A stretch of 64,000 nt of DNA from Amycolatopsis sp. 2-15. GTDB lineage: Bacteria > Actinomycetota > Actinomycetes > Mycobacteriales > Pseudonocardiaceae. The notes beneath the pieces were generated by a model. That model saw only the letters and a list, made by a program, of their open reading frames with translations. It ran no database searches and was not told the origin of the DNA. This document shows positions 52,605-62,057 of this stretch, one piece after another. The number at the start of each line of letters is the position of its first letter. Positions within the stretch are counted from its first letter, which is position 1. The stretch lies in NCBI RefSeq assembly GCF_030285625.1, contig NZ_CP127294.1, forward strand, positions 8,092,001 to 8,156,000, in the 5' to 3' direction. The position numbers were made by a program, and so were the translations under genes.

Positions 52605-53965
52605 TCAGGCACTGCGGCGGGACCGGACGCCGGCCGCCCGCGCGATCATGCCCGCCAGGTCGGCGACCGGGGCGGGGTCGTCGGGGAGCTGGCCCACGGC
52701 GACGCGGATGTGCGGCGCGCCGGCGCGGCCGGTGAAACACCGGCTGCCCGCGCCGACGGAGACGCCGTGCGCGGCCAGCGTGACCAAGGTGCGGGTCTCC
52801 TCGGGGACCGGCACCCACAGCGTGAGCCCGTCGCCCGCGGCCACGTCGAGGCCGTGGTCGCGCAGGGCCTCGGCGAGGACCGTGCGCCGCCCCGCGTAGC
52901 GCCGGCGCGCGCGGTGGACCAGCGCGTCCGTGGCAGTGTCGGTGAGCAGGAACGCCTGCGCGTCCTGCAGCACCCGGCTGGACCACGCCGTGCCGAACGC
53001 CCGCTGCGCGCGCACCCGCGCCACGAGCGCGGCCGAGCCGCCGAGCACACAGCTGCGCAGTTCCGTGCCGAACGCCGTGCAGTAGGACCGCACCAGCAGC
53101 ACCTGTCCGGGCAGGTGCGTGCCCAGGCTCGCCCCCGCCGAGCCGGCGAGCGGGCCGACGTTGCGGCCTCGATCACGGCGGTGTCAGTGCGCGCGAGGAC
53201 GGCGGCGAGCTCGGCGACGCGAGCGGCGGACACGGTGTGGCCCAGCGGGTTCTGCGCTCGTGGCTGGTAAACGAAGGCGACGGGCCGGTGCGCCAGCGCG
53301 GCCTCCAGCGCGTCGGCCCGCGGGCCGGTTTCGTCGCAACGCACCGGAACCACGTGGATGCGCGCCGCGCGCAGGTGCCGCAGCAACCACGGCGCCGTCG
53401 GTTCCTCGACCGCGACCACGTCGTCGGGCCGGGCCACCGTCCGGCACGCAAGAGCGACCCCTTCCTGACCGCCGGCGGCGACCGTCCACGCCTCGGCCGC
53501 GAACGGCCACTCCGGCTTCACCGCCGCCCGCAGCCGGGAGCTGATCGGCTCCTTCACCGCCGGGCGCTCCGACCGCACCCCGGCGGCCACGGCGTCCTCC
53601 AGCGGCGGCAGCAGCGCGGAATCGGGTGAGCCGTGCTCCAGGTCCACCGACTGCCAGCCCGGGAACATCCGCGCGGGCGGGAGCCCGGCGGGTGGCGCCA
53701 GCACCGTCGTGCCGCGCCGGCGGCCGGTGCCGATCAGCCCGGCCGCGCGCAGCTGCGCCCATGCCTCCGCGATCGTCGTGGGGCTCACCGAGAGCTCGGC
53801 CGCGAGCGCGCGCACGGTCGGCAGCCGCGTGCCGGGCGGTACCGCGCCGTCGCGGATCAGGCCCGACACGGCACCCGCGATACCGCGCGCCGTGCGTTCG
53901 CCGATCCGCACGGCGAGCCAGCCGAGCCCGACCGGCGCCGTCGTCGCGAGTTCACCCGAGGCCAC
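52605..53965 (-). pseudogene. MocR-type GntR/aminotransferase-fold regulator, frameshifted, PLP lysine absent
   Basis: The N-terminal GntR HTH (LPTVRALAAELSVSPTTIAE) and about two thirds of a fold-type I aminotransferase domain are in one frame, to TDTAVIEAA. The rest (VGPLAGSAGASLGTHLPGQV onward) follows in another frame to a natural end at 52605. A single missing base near 53163 explains the break. The segment that holds the PLP lysine in the family (S-F-S-K-A-like) reads VRSYCTAFGTELR, with Thr at the Lys position. Even if the frameshift is an assembly error, covalent PLP binding would be lost. Confidence 0.78.
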
Positions 53966-54275
53966 CCACCGGCTCCCCTCATTCGGTGAGAAATCGATCT
54001 GTCGGGGTCGAAAACTAGGCCGCCCACACCCGCCCGCAAAGCGGTTTCACATCCTGGTCGGCCCCGGCAAAGGCGGTACAAAACCGCTGGTTCGCCCACC
54101 TGCGCGCACATTCCTTCGGTGACCGAATGAACTCTCCGGAACCGGTTCCGGCAATTCGGCCGCCGGATCAGACCACTGGTACGTCCGCACCGGACCGGAC
54201 CCGAAAGTGTTTGCGGGATCGCCCGGCCGGGTACTCAGAATCCATCGGTCCCCATACAGAACAGCTGGAGAATCC
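53966..54275. other. Intergenic region, 310 bp
   Basis: This divergent region between the MocR-type gene and the DUF6131 gene contains the sigma-B/F-type promoter at 54209-54234. CCGGAACCGGTTCCGG at 54136-54151 is a perfect palindrome and a possible operator. Confidence 0.5.
54209..54234 (+). promoter_or_regulatory. Sigma-B/F-type promoter for the DUF6131 gene
   Basis: GTTT-N16-GGGTAC matches the actinobacterial general-stress sigma consensus (GTTT, 14-17 spacer, GGGTA). It lies about 40 bp before the start codon. Confidence 0.65.
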
Positions 54276-54431
54276 ATGATCGTGCTCGGAGTCATCCTGC
54301 TCGTCGTCGGTTTCATCACCGGCATCTCGATCCTGTGGACGATCGGCATCGTCCTGCTGGTCATCGGTGCGGTCCTGGCCATCATGGGCGGAACCGGCCG
54401 CAAGATCGGCGGCCGCGCGCACTGGTACTGA
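54276..54431 (+). CDS. DUF6131-like small membrane protein
   Basis: This 51-residue protein consists of two membrane helices (MIVLGVILLVVGFITGISIL, then a second hydrophobic stretch) and a short basic tail RKIGGRAHWY. The size and pattern fit the DUF6131 family of actinobacterial membrane peptides of unknown function. It starts at an ATG 6 bases after GCTGGAG. A sigma-B/F-type promoter upstream and a CsbD gene downstream suggest a general-stress role (inference). Confidence 0.8.
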   Translation: MIVLGVILLVVGFITGISILWTIGIVLLVIGAVLAIMGGTGRKIGGRAHWY

Positions 54432-54438
54432 GCCACTG

Positions 54439-54463
54439 GTTTGAACCGCCGGAAAACGGGTAA
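54439..54463 (+). promoter_or_regulatory. Sigma-B/F-type promoter for the CsbD gene
   Basis: GTTT (with a preceding G, GGTTT)-N15-GGGTAA is an excellent match to the stress-sigma consensus, 27 bp before the CsbD GTG. CsbD was named as a sigma-B-controlled gene in Bacillus. Confidence 0.72.
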
Positions 54464-54489
54464 CCCCCGCCTTCGCGAAAGGAGCGGTC

Positions 54490-54672
54490 GTGACCGAAAA
54501 AATGCAGAACAAGGCCGATGAATTGAAGGGCCGCGCCAAAGAAGCGCTCGGAAACGCCACCGGAAACGAGCAGTGGCAAGCCGAAGGCAAGGCGGACCAG
54601 GCCAAGGGTGCCCTCAAGCAGGCCGGCGAGAAGATCAAGGACGCCGTCGACGGACTGAAGAACAAGGACTGA
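54490..54672 (+). CDS. CsbD-family stress protein
   Basis: This 60-residue, highly charged helical protein carries the CsbD pattern: NKADELKGRAKEALGNATGN followed by EGKADQAKGALKQAGEKIKD. It starts at a GTG 7 bases after AAAGGAG. CsbD proteins accumulate in general stress; their biochemical role is unresolved. Its own promoter matches the general-stress sigma consensus. A strong hairpin follows the stop. Confidence 0.92.
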   Translation: MTEKMQNKADELKGRAKEALGNATGNEQWQAEGKADQAKGALKQAGEKIKDAVDGLKNKD

Positions 54673-54684
54673 CACGCGGGTGAA

Positions 54685-54717
54685 CGAGCGCCGCCGGGTA
54701 CCGCCCGGCGGCGCTCG
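54685..54717 (+). terminator. Terminator hairpin after CsbD
   Basis: CGAGCGCCGCCGGG and CCCGGCGGCGCTCG, perfect 14-bp arms with a 5-base loop, begin 12 bp past the CsbD stop. Confidence 0.85.
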
Positions 54718-54790
54718 CACGTCCCGGGATGTGAGGCGCCCCAAGGGAAATCGCCCCCAAACGAGTGAGATCACAGTCTCACAAAACCGA

Positions 54791-54817
54791 GGATTGACCA
54801 GAAGGGTGAGAGGGTAG
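54791..54817 (+). promoter_or_regulatory. Possible sigma-B/F-type promoter, weaker
   Basis: GGATT-N16-GGGTAG precedes the next gene by 77 bp; the -35 deviates (GATT for GTTT). A GTGAGA-N6-TCTCAC inverted repeat lies just upstream at 54765-54782. Confidence 0.4.
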
Positions 54818-54894
54818 CCGTGGGACGCCGCACCGTCCCGACCGGCGCGGCCACGATCGCGGTGTGGCTGACCGCCCAACCAGGGAGAATCGCC

Positions 54895-55356
54895 ATGACG
54901 ACCTCACTCACCCCCGAGATCACCGAAAAGGCGCCCGGACGACTCGCCGGACGCCCCGAATTCCCGCGCGCGGCACCGGCTCCAGCCGCTCCCGCACCGG
55001 ACGCCGGCGCGCCGGGCGCCACTGCTCCGGACCTCACCGGCGTACACACGACCACTCCGGACCCGGACTCCGACACTCGCGAAGCCGGCTCGCAGCTGCA
55101 CCGCCTCGCGGCCATGGCTTCCCTGCAGGACTGGATCCGGCGCAGCAGCCCCGTTCTCATGCACGAAGCCGTCCTCGCCGGTCAAAGCCCCGCCGAGATC
55201 GCCGCGGCCGCACGGCTTTCGGTCGCCCAAGCGCACCTCACGTGGAACACGTGGGCCACCCGCCGGCTGACGGCCGGCACCTCCGGCGAAGCCCTTCCGT
55301 TGCGCCAGTACCTGCGCGTGCACACCGCCTTCGCGCGGGCGCTGAACGACGCTTGA
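54895..55356 (+). CDS. Hypothetical protein, 153 aa, with a C-terminal HTH-like segment
   Basis: The N-terminal 60 residues are Ala/Pro-rich and probably disordered. The C-terminal part is helical, with LAGQSPAEIAAAARLSVAQA, a spacing reminiscent of an HTH, and RLTAGTSGEALPLRQYLRVH. No family is recognised. The ATG follows AGGGAGA; an upstream ATG in frame at 54820 lacks such a site. Its position between CsbD and the RsbV/U/W-like genes and a weak stress-type promoter hint at a stress-related role. Confidence 0.6.
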   Translation: MTTSLTPEITEKAPGRLAGRPEFPRAAPAPAAPAPDAGAPGATAPDLTGVHTTTPDPDSDTREAGSQLHRLAAMASLQDWIRRSSPVLMHEAVLAGQSPAEIAAAARLSVAQAHLTWNTWATRRLTAGTSGEALPLRQYLRVHTAFARALNDA

Positions 55357-55495
55357 TCATTCGGTCACCGAACTGGTCACCGGCTCCGCGAGGGTCAGGC
55401 ACTGCACCGAACGGGGTACGGCCGGGCGCGACGGACGCGGGCTTGGCAGTATTGGCGCATGGCAGTCCGGTGTCCCCGCTGACGACGCGGGCCGG

Positions 55496-55837
55496 GTGGA
55501 AACCACGGGCGGCGCCGTCGCTTTGAGCGAAGGCGACGGCATCACGGTGCTGGCCGTGAGCGGCGCCCTCGACCTCGCGCTCGCCCCCAAGCTGCGCCGG
55601 CTCGTGGACCGCGCCGCGCGCACGGGGGCGCCGGTGCTCGTGATCGACCTCAGCGCCGTCGACTTCCTCGCGTCGGCGGGGATGGCGGTGCTCGTGTGGG
55701 CCCACCGGCAGGCCGAACCCGCCGACGTGCGTGTGGTCGCGAGCAGCCGGAGCACGCTGCGGCCGCTGGAGCTGACCCGCCTGACCGACGAGCTCGCCGT
55801 GTTCCCGTCCCTGCCCGCCGCACTGGCGGGCGCGTGA
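55496..55837 (+). CDS. STAS-domain anti-sigma factor antagonist (RsbV/SpoIIAA-like)
   Basis: The 113-residue single-domain protein has the STAS core: [20 protein letters not shown] and [20 protein letters not shown], in which a Ser near ASAG is the phospho-acceptor. When unphosphorylated such proteins bind the anti-sigma kinase and free a sigma factor. It starts at a GTG and its stop overlaps the start of the phosphatase gene. It forms an operon with the phosphatase and the kinase-like gene. Confidence 0.88.
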   Translation: METTGGAVALSEGDGITVLAVSGALDLALAPKLRRLVDRAARTGAPVLVIDLSAVDFLASAGMAVLVWAHRQAEPADVRVVASSRSTLRPLELTRLTDELAVFPSLPAALAGA

Positions 55838-57398
55838 CCACCGCGGACGGCCTGGGGCCCGTGGCCGAGGCCGTGCGGCGGGCGTTCGTCGACGCCGAGG
55901 GCCGGCCCGTCGCCGTGCGGGTCCGCCTGCTCGATGCCGCGGACGTCCGGGGCCGCGGCCGGATCGTGGTCCCCGACGCCGCGACCGTGGCCAAGCTCGT
56001 TCCGGCCCAGCGCGTGACCGGCGCGGTGGTCGTCGCCGACGAGAACGCCACCGTGCTGCTGCACACCGACGCTCCCGAAGGCGCCCGCCTCGCGCCGACC
56101 GCACCCGGGGTCGGCGCCGCGACGGAGAGCTCACCGGCACCGTCAACCGGCTGCGCGCCGAGGCGGGCGTCGTCGACGCCCTGCACTCCATCGGCCGCCG
56201 GCTCACCGCGCAGCTCGACCTCGACGTCGTGGTCCAGGAAGCGACCGACGCCGCCACCGGCGCGACGAGCGCGGCCTTCGGCGCGTTCTTCTACAACCTC
56301 GTCGACCAGTTCGGCGAGTCGTACACGCTCTACACCCTCTCCGGCGTGCCGCGCGAAGCGTTCTCCCGCTTCCCCATGCCCCGCAACACCGCCGTGTTCG
56401 GCCCGACGTTCGACGGCACCGGCACGGTCCGCAGCCCGGACATCCCGGCCGACCCGCGCTTCGGCCACAACTCGCCGTATGACGGCATGCCCGAAGGCCA
56501 CCTGCCCGCGCGCAGCTACCTCGCCGTGTCGGTCGTGAGCCCCACCAGCGGCGAGGTGCTCGGCGGCTTCTTCTTCGGCCACCCCGAAACCGGCCGGTTC
56601 ACCGAGCGCCACGAGTACCTCGCCGAAGGGATCGCGGGCTACGCCGCCATCGCGCTGGACAACGCGCGCCTCTACGAACGCGAGCGCACCCTCGCCGCGG
56701 AGCTCTCGCGCAGCATGGTGCCCGCCGCGCCGCGGATCCCCGGCCTCGACCTCGTCACGCGGTACCTGCCGGCCGCCACCGGCAGCAAGGTCGGCGGCGA
56801 CTGGTTCGACGTGCTCCGCCTCGGCTCGGGCGCCACCGCGTTCGTGATCGGCGACGTGGTCGGCCACGGCGTCACCGCGGCCACCGTGATGGGCCAGGTG
56901 CGCACCGCGATCCGCTCGTACGCGCTGCTGGAGCTGCCGCCCTCGGAGGTGCTGCGCAACGTCTCGCAGCTCACCGGCCGGTTCGGGGAAACGAGTTTCG
57001 CGACCTGTTTCTACGCTGTGCACGAGCCCGCGGACCATTCGCTGACGTACGCGAACGCCGGGCACCTGCCCGCCGTGCTCGTCCACGCGGACGGCACACC
57101 CGAGCAGATCGGCGAGGCCCTGGCCCAGCCGCTCGGCGTCGGCGCGGAGTTCCCGCAGGAGCGGGTGGCCTTCCCGCCGGGCACCGACCTCGTGCTCTAC
57201 ACCGACGGACTCGTGGAGAGCCGCACCCGCGACCTCACCGCCGGCATCACCGGGCTGCTCGCCGCGCTCGGCGGCCTGCGCGACGGCTCCGACGCGGAAA
57301 CCGCCTGGGACCGGCTGATCCACGACCTCACCGGCGGCGACCACGACGACGACATCGCGGTGATCCACGTGCGCCACCGGGCCGGGAGTGCGGCGTGA
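55834..57398 (+). pseudogene. GAF-PP2C (RsbU/SpoIIE-type) phosphatase, frame interrupted near 56115
   Basis: The frame starting at the GTG that overlaps the STAS stop covers about 95 residues, then continues one frame back as [20 protein letters not shown]. The continuation runs through a GAF domain ([20 protein letters not shown]) and a PP2C phosphatase: [57 protein letters not shown] single missing base at about 56114 in GGTCGG-CGCC restores one frame of about 521 residues. If intact, it would dephosphorylate the STAS protein upstream. The metal-binding Asp residues are present. Confidence 0.8.
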
Positions 57399-57814
57399 CC
57401 GGGCGAGCGACCGAAGACCGCACCACGCCGGAGTTCCGCCGCCGCGTCGCCGCGGCGGCGGAACCGCTGATCGGCCTGCGCCGCGCCCTCGCCGGCTGGG
57501 TCGCGGAGCTCGGCATGAGCACCACGCAGCAGGAGGAAGTGGTGATGGCGAGCTACGAGGCCATGGCCAACTCCGCCGAACACGCCTACGAGGGCCGGGA
57601 AACCGGCGTCCTCGACGTCCTCGCGACCTGCGTGGACGGCACCGTCACCGTGGTCGTCACCGACTACGGCCGCTGGCTGCCGCCCCGCCCGACCAACGGC
57701 CTGCGCGGCCGCGGCCTGCCGTTGATGCACGGTCTCGCGCACGAAAGCGAGTGCGTGCAACGCCCGGACGGCGCCACGGTGACGCTCAGCTGGCAGCTCG
57801 AACCGGCCCGGTAG
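57395..57814 (+). CDS. Anti-sigma-factor kinase-like ATPase (RsbW/HATPase_c_2)
   Basis: The 139-residue GHKL protein has an N-box [18 protein letters not shown] with the Glu/Asn pair. [18 protein letters not shown] is the G1-like segment and [13 protein letters not shown] the G2 lid. It starts at a GTG overlapping the phosphatase stop, completing an rsbV-rsbU-rsbW-like set. It would bind and inhibit a sigma factor and phosphorylate the STAS protein. No sigma gene is adjacent. Its 3' end overlaps the convergent MFS gene by 29 bp. Confidence 0.88.
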   Translation: MTGRATEDRTTPEFRRRVAAAAEPLIGLRRALAGWVAELGMSTTQQEEVVMASYEAMANSAEHAYEGRETGVLDVLATCVDGTVTVVVTDYGRWLPPRPTNGLRGRGLPLMHGLAHESECVQRPDGATVTLSWQLEPAR

Positions 57815-59042
57815 CGGGCCGCAGGATGCGGTTCGCCGACCAGGCGAGCAGCAGGAGCTCGGCCACGGAGAAGCCCACCAGCGCCATCGGGCTCGACACC
57901 CACACCAGCGCCAGCCCGACGGCGAGCACCGGCACGACGAGGCCCGCGTAGGCCGCGAGGAACAACGCCGCCAGCACCTGCCCACGCGAGCGCGGGCCGG
58001 CCAGCATGGCCACGGTGGTCACCGACGCGCGGAAGCCGAGCCCCATGCCCGTGCCGGCCAGCAGGCTGCCGGCGAAGAACAGCCACAGCGAAGGCAGCAG
58101 CGCCGCGACCGGCAGCACCACGAGTCCCACGGCCATCAACGTGAAGCCGAGCCGCAGCTGGCGCGCGACCGTGAGCCGCGCGAAGACGATCTGCCCGAGC
58201 GCCGCGGCGACCAGCAGCGACGCCGCCGCGATCCCGGCGAGCAGGTGGCCGCTCTGGTGCAATCCCTGCGCGAGCAGCGTCGGTGCCAGTGCCGCGAACA
58301 GGCCCGTGATCGCGAACGACGCGAACACCGCGATGGCCGCGCCGAAGAACGCCGGCTTCGCGTCGGCCGGCAGCGAAAGGCGCTGCGGCCGGTAGGCGGG
58401 CGGCTCGTCCCACGGCTCGACGGTCTCGGGCACCAGCGCCACGGCGATCGCGGCCGCGAGCAGCACCACCAGGAACACGGCGAACGGCGTGGTGAGCGGG
58501 CTGGTCGCGTACTTCGCGAAGAACCCGCCGATGAGCGGGCCGAGGCCGAGCCCGCCGAGGTTCACCACACTCGCGATCAGCCCCGCACGACCGGCGTGCT
58601 CTCCCGGCCGCGCGACGGCGCGCAGCTCCGACAGGTGCGCGGTGGCCGTGGCGGTCAGCGCGCCGATGCACGCTCCGCTGATCAGCCGGGCCAGCAACAG
58701 CACCGGCACCTCGGGTGAGGACAGGAACAGCGCGGCCGCCAGCGCCTCGGCGAGGGTGGCGACGACGATCACGCGGCGCCGGCCGAGCCAGTCGCTCACG
58801 TGGCCGGCGAGGTAGAGGCTCGCCATCACGCCCACGGCGTAGGCGACGAAGACGAGGGTGACCACGAACGTCGGGAACCCGTCCTGGCGCTGGTAAATCG
58901 CGTACAGCGGCGTCGGCACGGTGGAGAACGCGAGCGACGCGGCGAACGCGAGTGCGATCACGCGGAAGCCCCAGTCGTGGGTGAGCCTCGGGCGGGCTGT
59001 GCAGGCTGTGCGGGCTGTGACGGGCGAAACGGTGTGGAGCAT
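57786..59042 (-). CDS. MFS transporter, drug:H+ antiporter type
   Basis: The 418-residue, 12-helix transporter has LAGHVSDWLGRRRVIVVATL as the conserved loop 2-3 motif and LARLISGACIGALTATATAH in helix 5. A cytoplasmic central loop follows (VETVEPWDEPPAYRPQRLSL in part). It is divergent from a LysR-family gene, with a symmetric box in the shared promoter, so the LysR protein probably controls it. It should export a small toxic compound or metabolite. The 3' end overlaps the anti-sigma kinase gene on the other strand. Confidence 0.88.
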   Translation of the reverse strand: MLHTVSPVTARTACTARPRLTHDWGFRVIALAFAASLAFSTVPTPLYAIYQRQDGFPTFVVTLVFVAYAVGVMASLYLAGHVSDWLGRRRVIVVATLAEALAAALFLSSPEVPVLLLARLISGACIGALTATATAHLSELRAVARPGEHAGRAGLIASVVNLGGLGLGPLIGGFFAKYATSPLTTPFAVFLVVLLAAAIAVALVPETVEPWDEPPAYRPQRLSLPADAKPAFFGAAIAVFASFAITGLFAALAPTLLAQGLHQSGHLLAGIAAASLLVAAALGQIVFARLTVARQLRLGFTLMAVGLVVLPVAALLPSLWLFFAGSLLAGTGMGLGFRASVTTVAMLAGPRSRGQVLAALFLAAYAGLVVPVLAVGLALVWVSSPMALVGFSVAELLLLAWSANRILRPATGPVRAAS

Positions 59043-59124
59043 GGCTGCCTTCCCCGGAAGATCCTTGTGCCTTCAACCATCCCCCCGGCGACTCATTTCG
59101 TCCAACGAAAAGTCTTGGCGACAG

Positions 59125-59143
59125 TTATCGTCAGATGCGATAA
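59125..59143. promoter_or_regulatory. LysR-type binding site (TTATCG-N7-CGATAA)
   Basis: A perfect inverted repeat of 6-bp arms, fitting the T-N11-A LysR rule, ends 8 bp before the LysR start and lies 83 bp upstream of the divergent MFS gene. Confidence 0.75.
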
Positions 59144-59151
59144 TTCACGCC

Positions 59152-60078
59152 GTGGAGACCCGTCAGCTCGAATACTTCGTGGCCGTGGCCGAGGAGCTCA
59201 GCTTCACGCGCGCGGCCCAGCGGTTGTTCGCCGTCCAGTCGACGGTGTCCGCCACGATCCGCACGCTGGAGACCGAGCTGGGCACGACGTTGTTCGACCG
59301 CTCCACGCGCAGGGTCGCGCTGTCGGCTTCGGGCGCGTTGTTCCTGCCGGAGGCGAAGGCCGCGCTCGACGCCGTGGAACGTGCCCGCGAGGTGGTGCAG
59401 GAGGCATCGGCGGGCCTGCGCGGAAGCCTGCGGGTGGGCACGCTCACCAGCGTCGGCGCCTTCGACCTGCCGGCGCTGCTCGGCGCGTTCCACGACCGGC
59501 ATCCGCTGGTCGACCTGCACCTGACCGTGTCGGTGACGGGCTCGACCGGCCTGGCCGAGGACGTGCGCCACGGCCGGCTCGACGTCGCGCTGCTCGGCCT
59601 GCCCGAGAGTGAACTGCCGGGCCTGACCGTGCGCACGATCGTCACGGTCCCCTACTTCGCCGTGCTCCCGGCCGCGCACCCGCTCGCCGGGCGAACGTCG
59701 ATCTCGTTGCGGGACCTGGCCGGCGAGCGGTTCGTGGACGCGCCGCGCGGCTTCGGCAACCGCATCGCCATCGACCGGGCCTGCGAGTCACTCGGCGTCC
59801 CCCGCCGGGTCCCGGTGGAAGTCGCCGATCTCCGCGTGATGCCCCTGTACGTCGCCGCCGGGCTGGGCGTCGCCGTGGTCCCCGACCTCGTGCCGCTGAC
59901 CGCTCCCGGCACCGCCGTGGTGCCGCTGGACGACGCCGGGCTCACGTGGCCCCTCTCGGTCGTGAGCCACGGTGAAAAGGCCCCCGGCCGGGCGCTGCGG
60001 ACCCTGCTCGATCTGCTGGTGGAAACCGATTTATTACAGAAGTCGGACGGGGGCGCAAGCGGCCGTCCGAGGGAATAG
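59152..60078 (+). CDS. LysR-family transcriptional regulator
   Basis: The 308-residue protein has the N-terminal wHTH ([20 protein letters not shown], then [17 protein letters not shown]) and a periplasmic-binding-protein-like effector domain ([20 protein letters not shown]). The GTG start places the family-typical METRQLEYF at the N-terminus. It is divergent from the MFS transporter and overlaps its own probable operator, the usual arrangement for a LysR regulator that represses itself and activates the neighbour when its ligand is present. Confidence 0.92.
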   Translation: METRQLEYFVAVAEELSFTRAAQRLFAVQSTVSATIRTLETELGTTLFDRSTRRVALSASGALFLPEAKAALDAVERAREVVQEASAGLRGSLRVGTLTSVGAFDLPALLGAFHDRHPLVDLHLTVSVTGSTGLAEDVRHGRLDVALLGLPESELPGLTVRTIVTVPYFAVLPAAHPLAGRTSISLRDLAGERFVDAPRGFGNRIAIDRACESLGVPRRVPVEVADLRVMPLYVAAGLGVAVVPDLVPLTAPGTAVVPLDDAGLTWPLSVVSHGEKAPGRALRTLLDLLVETDLLQKSDGGASGRPRE

Positions 60079-60169
60079 AAAGGGCCCGTACGGTGTCTTC
60101 ATAGCTGTACGTTCAGGTGCGTTTCACCTGGTTCCCCAGCCCGAGCCGAGAGGCCGCGAAGGGAGAGCT

Positions 60170-60634
<465 letters not shown>

Positions 60635-60643
60635 GGAGACGAC

Positions 60644-61150
60644 GTGACGACCGAAAAGGCGATCCTCGCCGGCGGATGTTTCTGGGGTATGGAGGAGCTG
60701 TTCCGCCACCAGCCCGGCGTCGTGTCCACGCGCGTCGGCTACAGCGGCGGCGACACCCCCAACGCCACCTACCGCAACCACGGCACCCACGCCGAGGCCA
60801 TCGAGGTCCTCTACGACCCCGCCCAGACCGACTTCCGCAACCTGCTCGAGTTCTTCTTCCAGGTCCACGACCCGACCACGAAGAACCGCCAGGGCAACGA
60901 CATCGGGATGAGCTACCGCTCCGCGATCTACTACACCAACGACGAGCAGAAGAAGGTCGCCGAAGACACCATCGCCGACGTCGAGGTCTCCGGCCTCTGG
61001 CCCGGCAAGGTCGTCACCGAGGTCACCCCCGCCGGTGACTTCTGGGAGGCCGAGCCCGAGCACCAGGACTACCTCCAGAAGTACCCGAACGGCTACACCT
61101 GCCACTTCCCCCGCCCCGGGTGGAAGCTGCCCAAGCGGGCGACGGCCTGA
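60644..61150 (+). CDS. msrA: Peptide-methionine (S)-S-oxide reductase
   Basis: The 168-residue MsrA has [12 protein letters not shown] with catalytic Cys12, followed by [22 protein letters not shown]-terminal [20 protein letters not shown] supplies a Cys likely to act as resolving residue. It repairs methionine-S-sulfoxide. It starts at a GTG 6 bases after AAGGAG. It ends at a clear intrinsic terminator, making msrB-msrA a closed two-gene operon for oxidative damage. Confidence 0.95.
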   Translation: MTTEKAILAGGCFWGMEELFRHQPGVVSTRVGYSGGDTPNATYRNHGTHAEAIEVLYDPAQTDFRNLLEFFFQVHDPTTKNRQGNDIGMSYRSAIYYTNDEQKKVAEDTIADVEVSGLWPGKVVTEVTPAGDFWEAEPEHQDYLQKYPNGYTCHFPRPGWKLPKRATA

Positions 61151-61157
61151 TCACGAC

Positions 61158-61193
61158 GGCGCGCGGACCCACGTCCGCGCGCCGCGCGTTTTT
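61158..61193 (+). terminator. Intrinsic terminator after msrA
   Basis: GGCGCGCGGAC and GTCCGCGCGCC, perfect 11-bp arms with a 4-base loop, are followed after GCGCG by TTTTT. It is the only hairpin in the window with a clear T-tract. Confidence 0.88.
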
Positions 61194-61288
61194 CAGCGCC
61201 TTCTTTTCAGCACAGCTCAGCGCCTTCCGTCCAGCGCAGCCGGCCCTGTCACCCAGGACCACGGCCCGGCCGACCCGAGGAGATCCCG

Positions 61289-62053
61289 ATGCGCGACTAC
61301 CCGGACGCGATCACGCAGATCGACCACGTCGAGCCCGTGCCCCGGCGGATCCGCGCCGTGCTCGGCGGTGAGACGGTGCTCGACACCACCCGCGCGCTCT
61401 ACGTGTGGGAGTGGCCGTATTACCCGCAGTACTACATCCCGGTCGCCGACGTGACTCCCGGCGTGCTCATGGACGAGAACCACCCGCAGCACCTCAAGCG
61501 CGGCACCGCGCGCCGCCAGACCCTCAAGGCGGGCAACGAGGTGAAGACCGCCGCGGCGCGCCTCTACGGCGACGACGCCACCGCCGGGCTCGCGGACCAC
61601 GTCCGGTTCGAGTGGGCCGCCCTCGACGCGTGGTTCGAGGAGGACGAGCAGGTGTTCGTCCACCCGCGCAACCCGTACGCGCGCGTCGACGCCCTGCGCT
61701 CCACCCGGCACGTGCGCGTCGCGCTCGAAGGGCAAACGCTCGCTGAGTCGTCGTCGCCGGTGCTGCTGTTCGAGACCGGCCTGCCGACGCGGTACTACCT
61801 CAACCGCACCGAGGTGGACTTCTCCCACCTCGTGCCCACCGGCACCGTCACCGAGTGCCCGTACAAGGGCACCACCACCGGCTACTGGTCCGTGCACGTC
61901 GGCGACGTGCTGCACCAGGACCTGGCCTGGTCCTACGACTTCCCCACGCGCTCGCTCAGCGCGATCTCCAACCTGATCTGCTTCTACAACGAGAAGGTCG
62001 ACATCTTCGTCGACGGCCGGGAGATCCCCCGGCCGACCACGCACTTCTCCTGA
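61289..62053 (+). CDS. DUF427-domain protein
   Basis: The 254-residue protein has the DUF427 (PF04248) pattern in tandem. The first half is IRAVLGGETVLDTTRALYVW with PYYPQYYIPVADV; the second is VRVALEGQTLAESSSPVLLF with PTRYYLNRTEVDF and YWSVHVGD. No enzymatic function is established for the family; members are cytoplasmic. The ATG follows CGAGGAGATCCC. It is a single-gene unit whose stop lies 4 bp from that of the convergent acyltransferase fusion. Confidence 0.88.
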   Translation: MRDYPDAITQIDHVEPVPRRIRAVLGGETVLDTTRALYVWEWPYYPQYYIPVADVTPGVLMDENHPQHLKRGTARRQTLKAGNEVKTAAARLYGDDATAGLADHVRFEWAALDAWFEEDEQVFVHPRNPYARVDALRSTRHVRVALEGQTLAESSSPVLLFETGLPTRYYLNRTEVDFSHLVPTGTVTECPYKGTTTGYWSVHVGDVLHQDLAWSYDFPTRSLSAISNLICFYNEKVDIFVDGREIPRPTTHFS

Positions 62054-62057
62054 CGGG

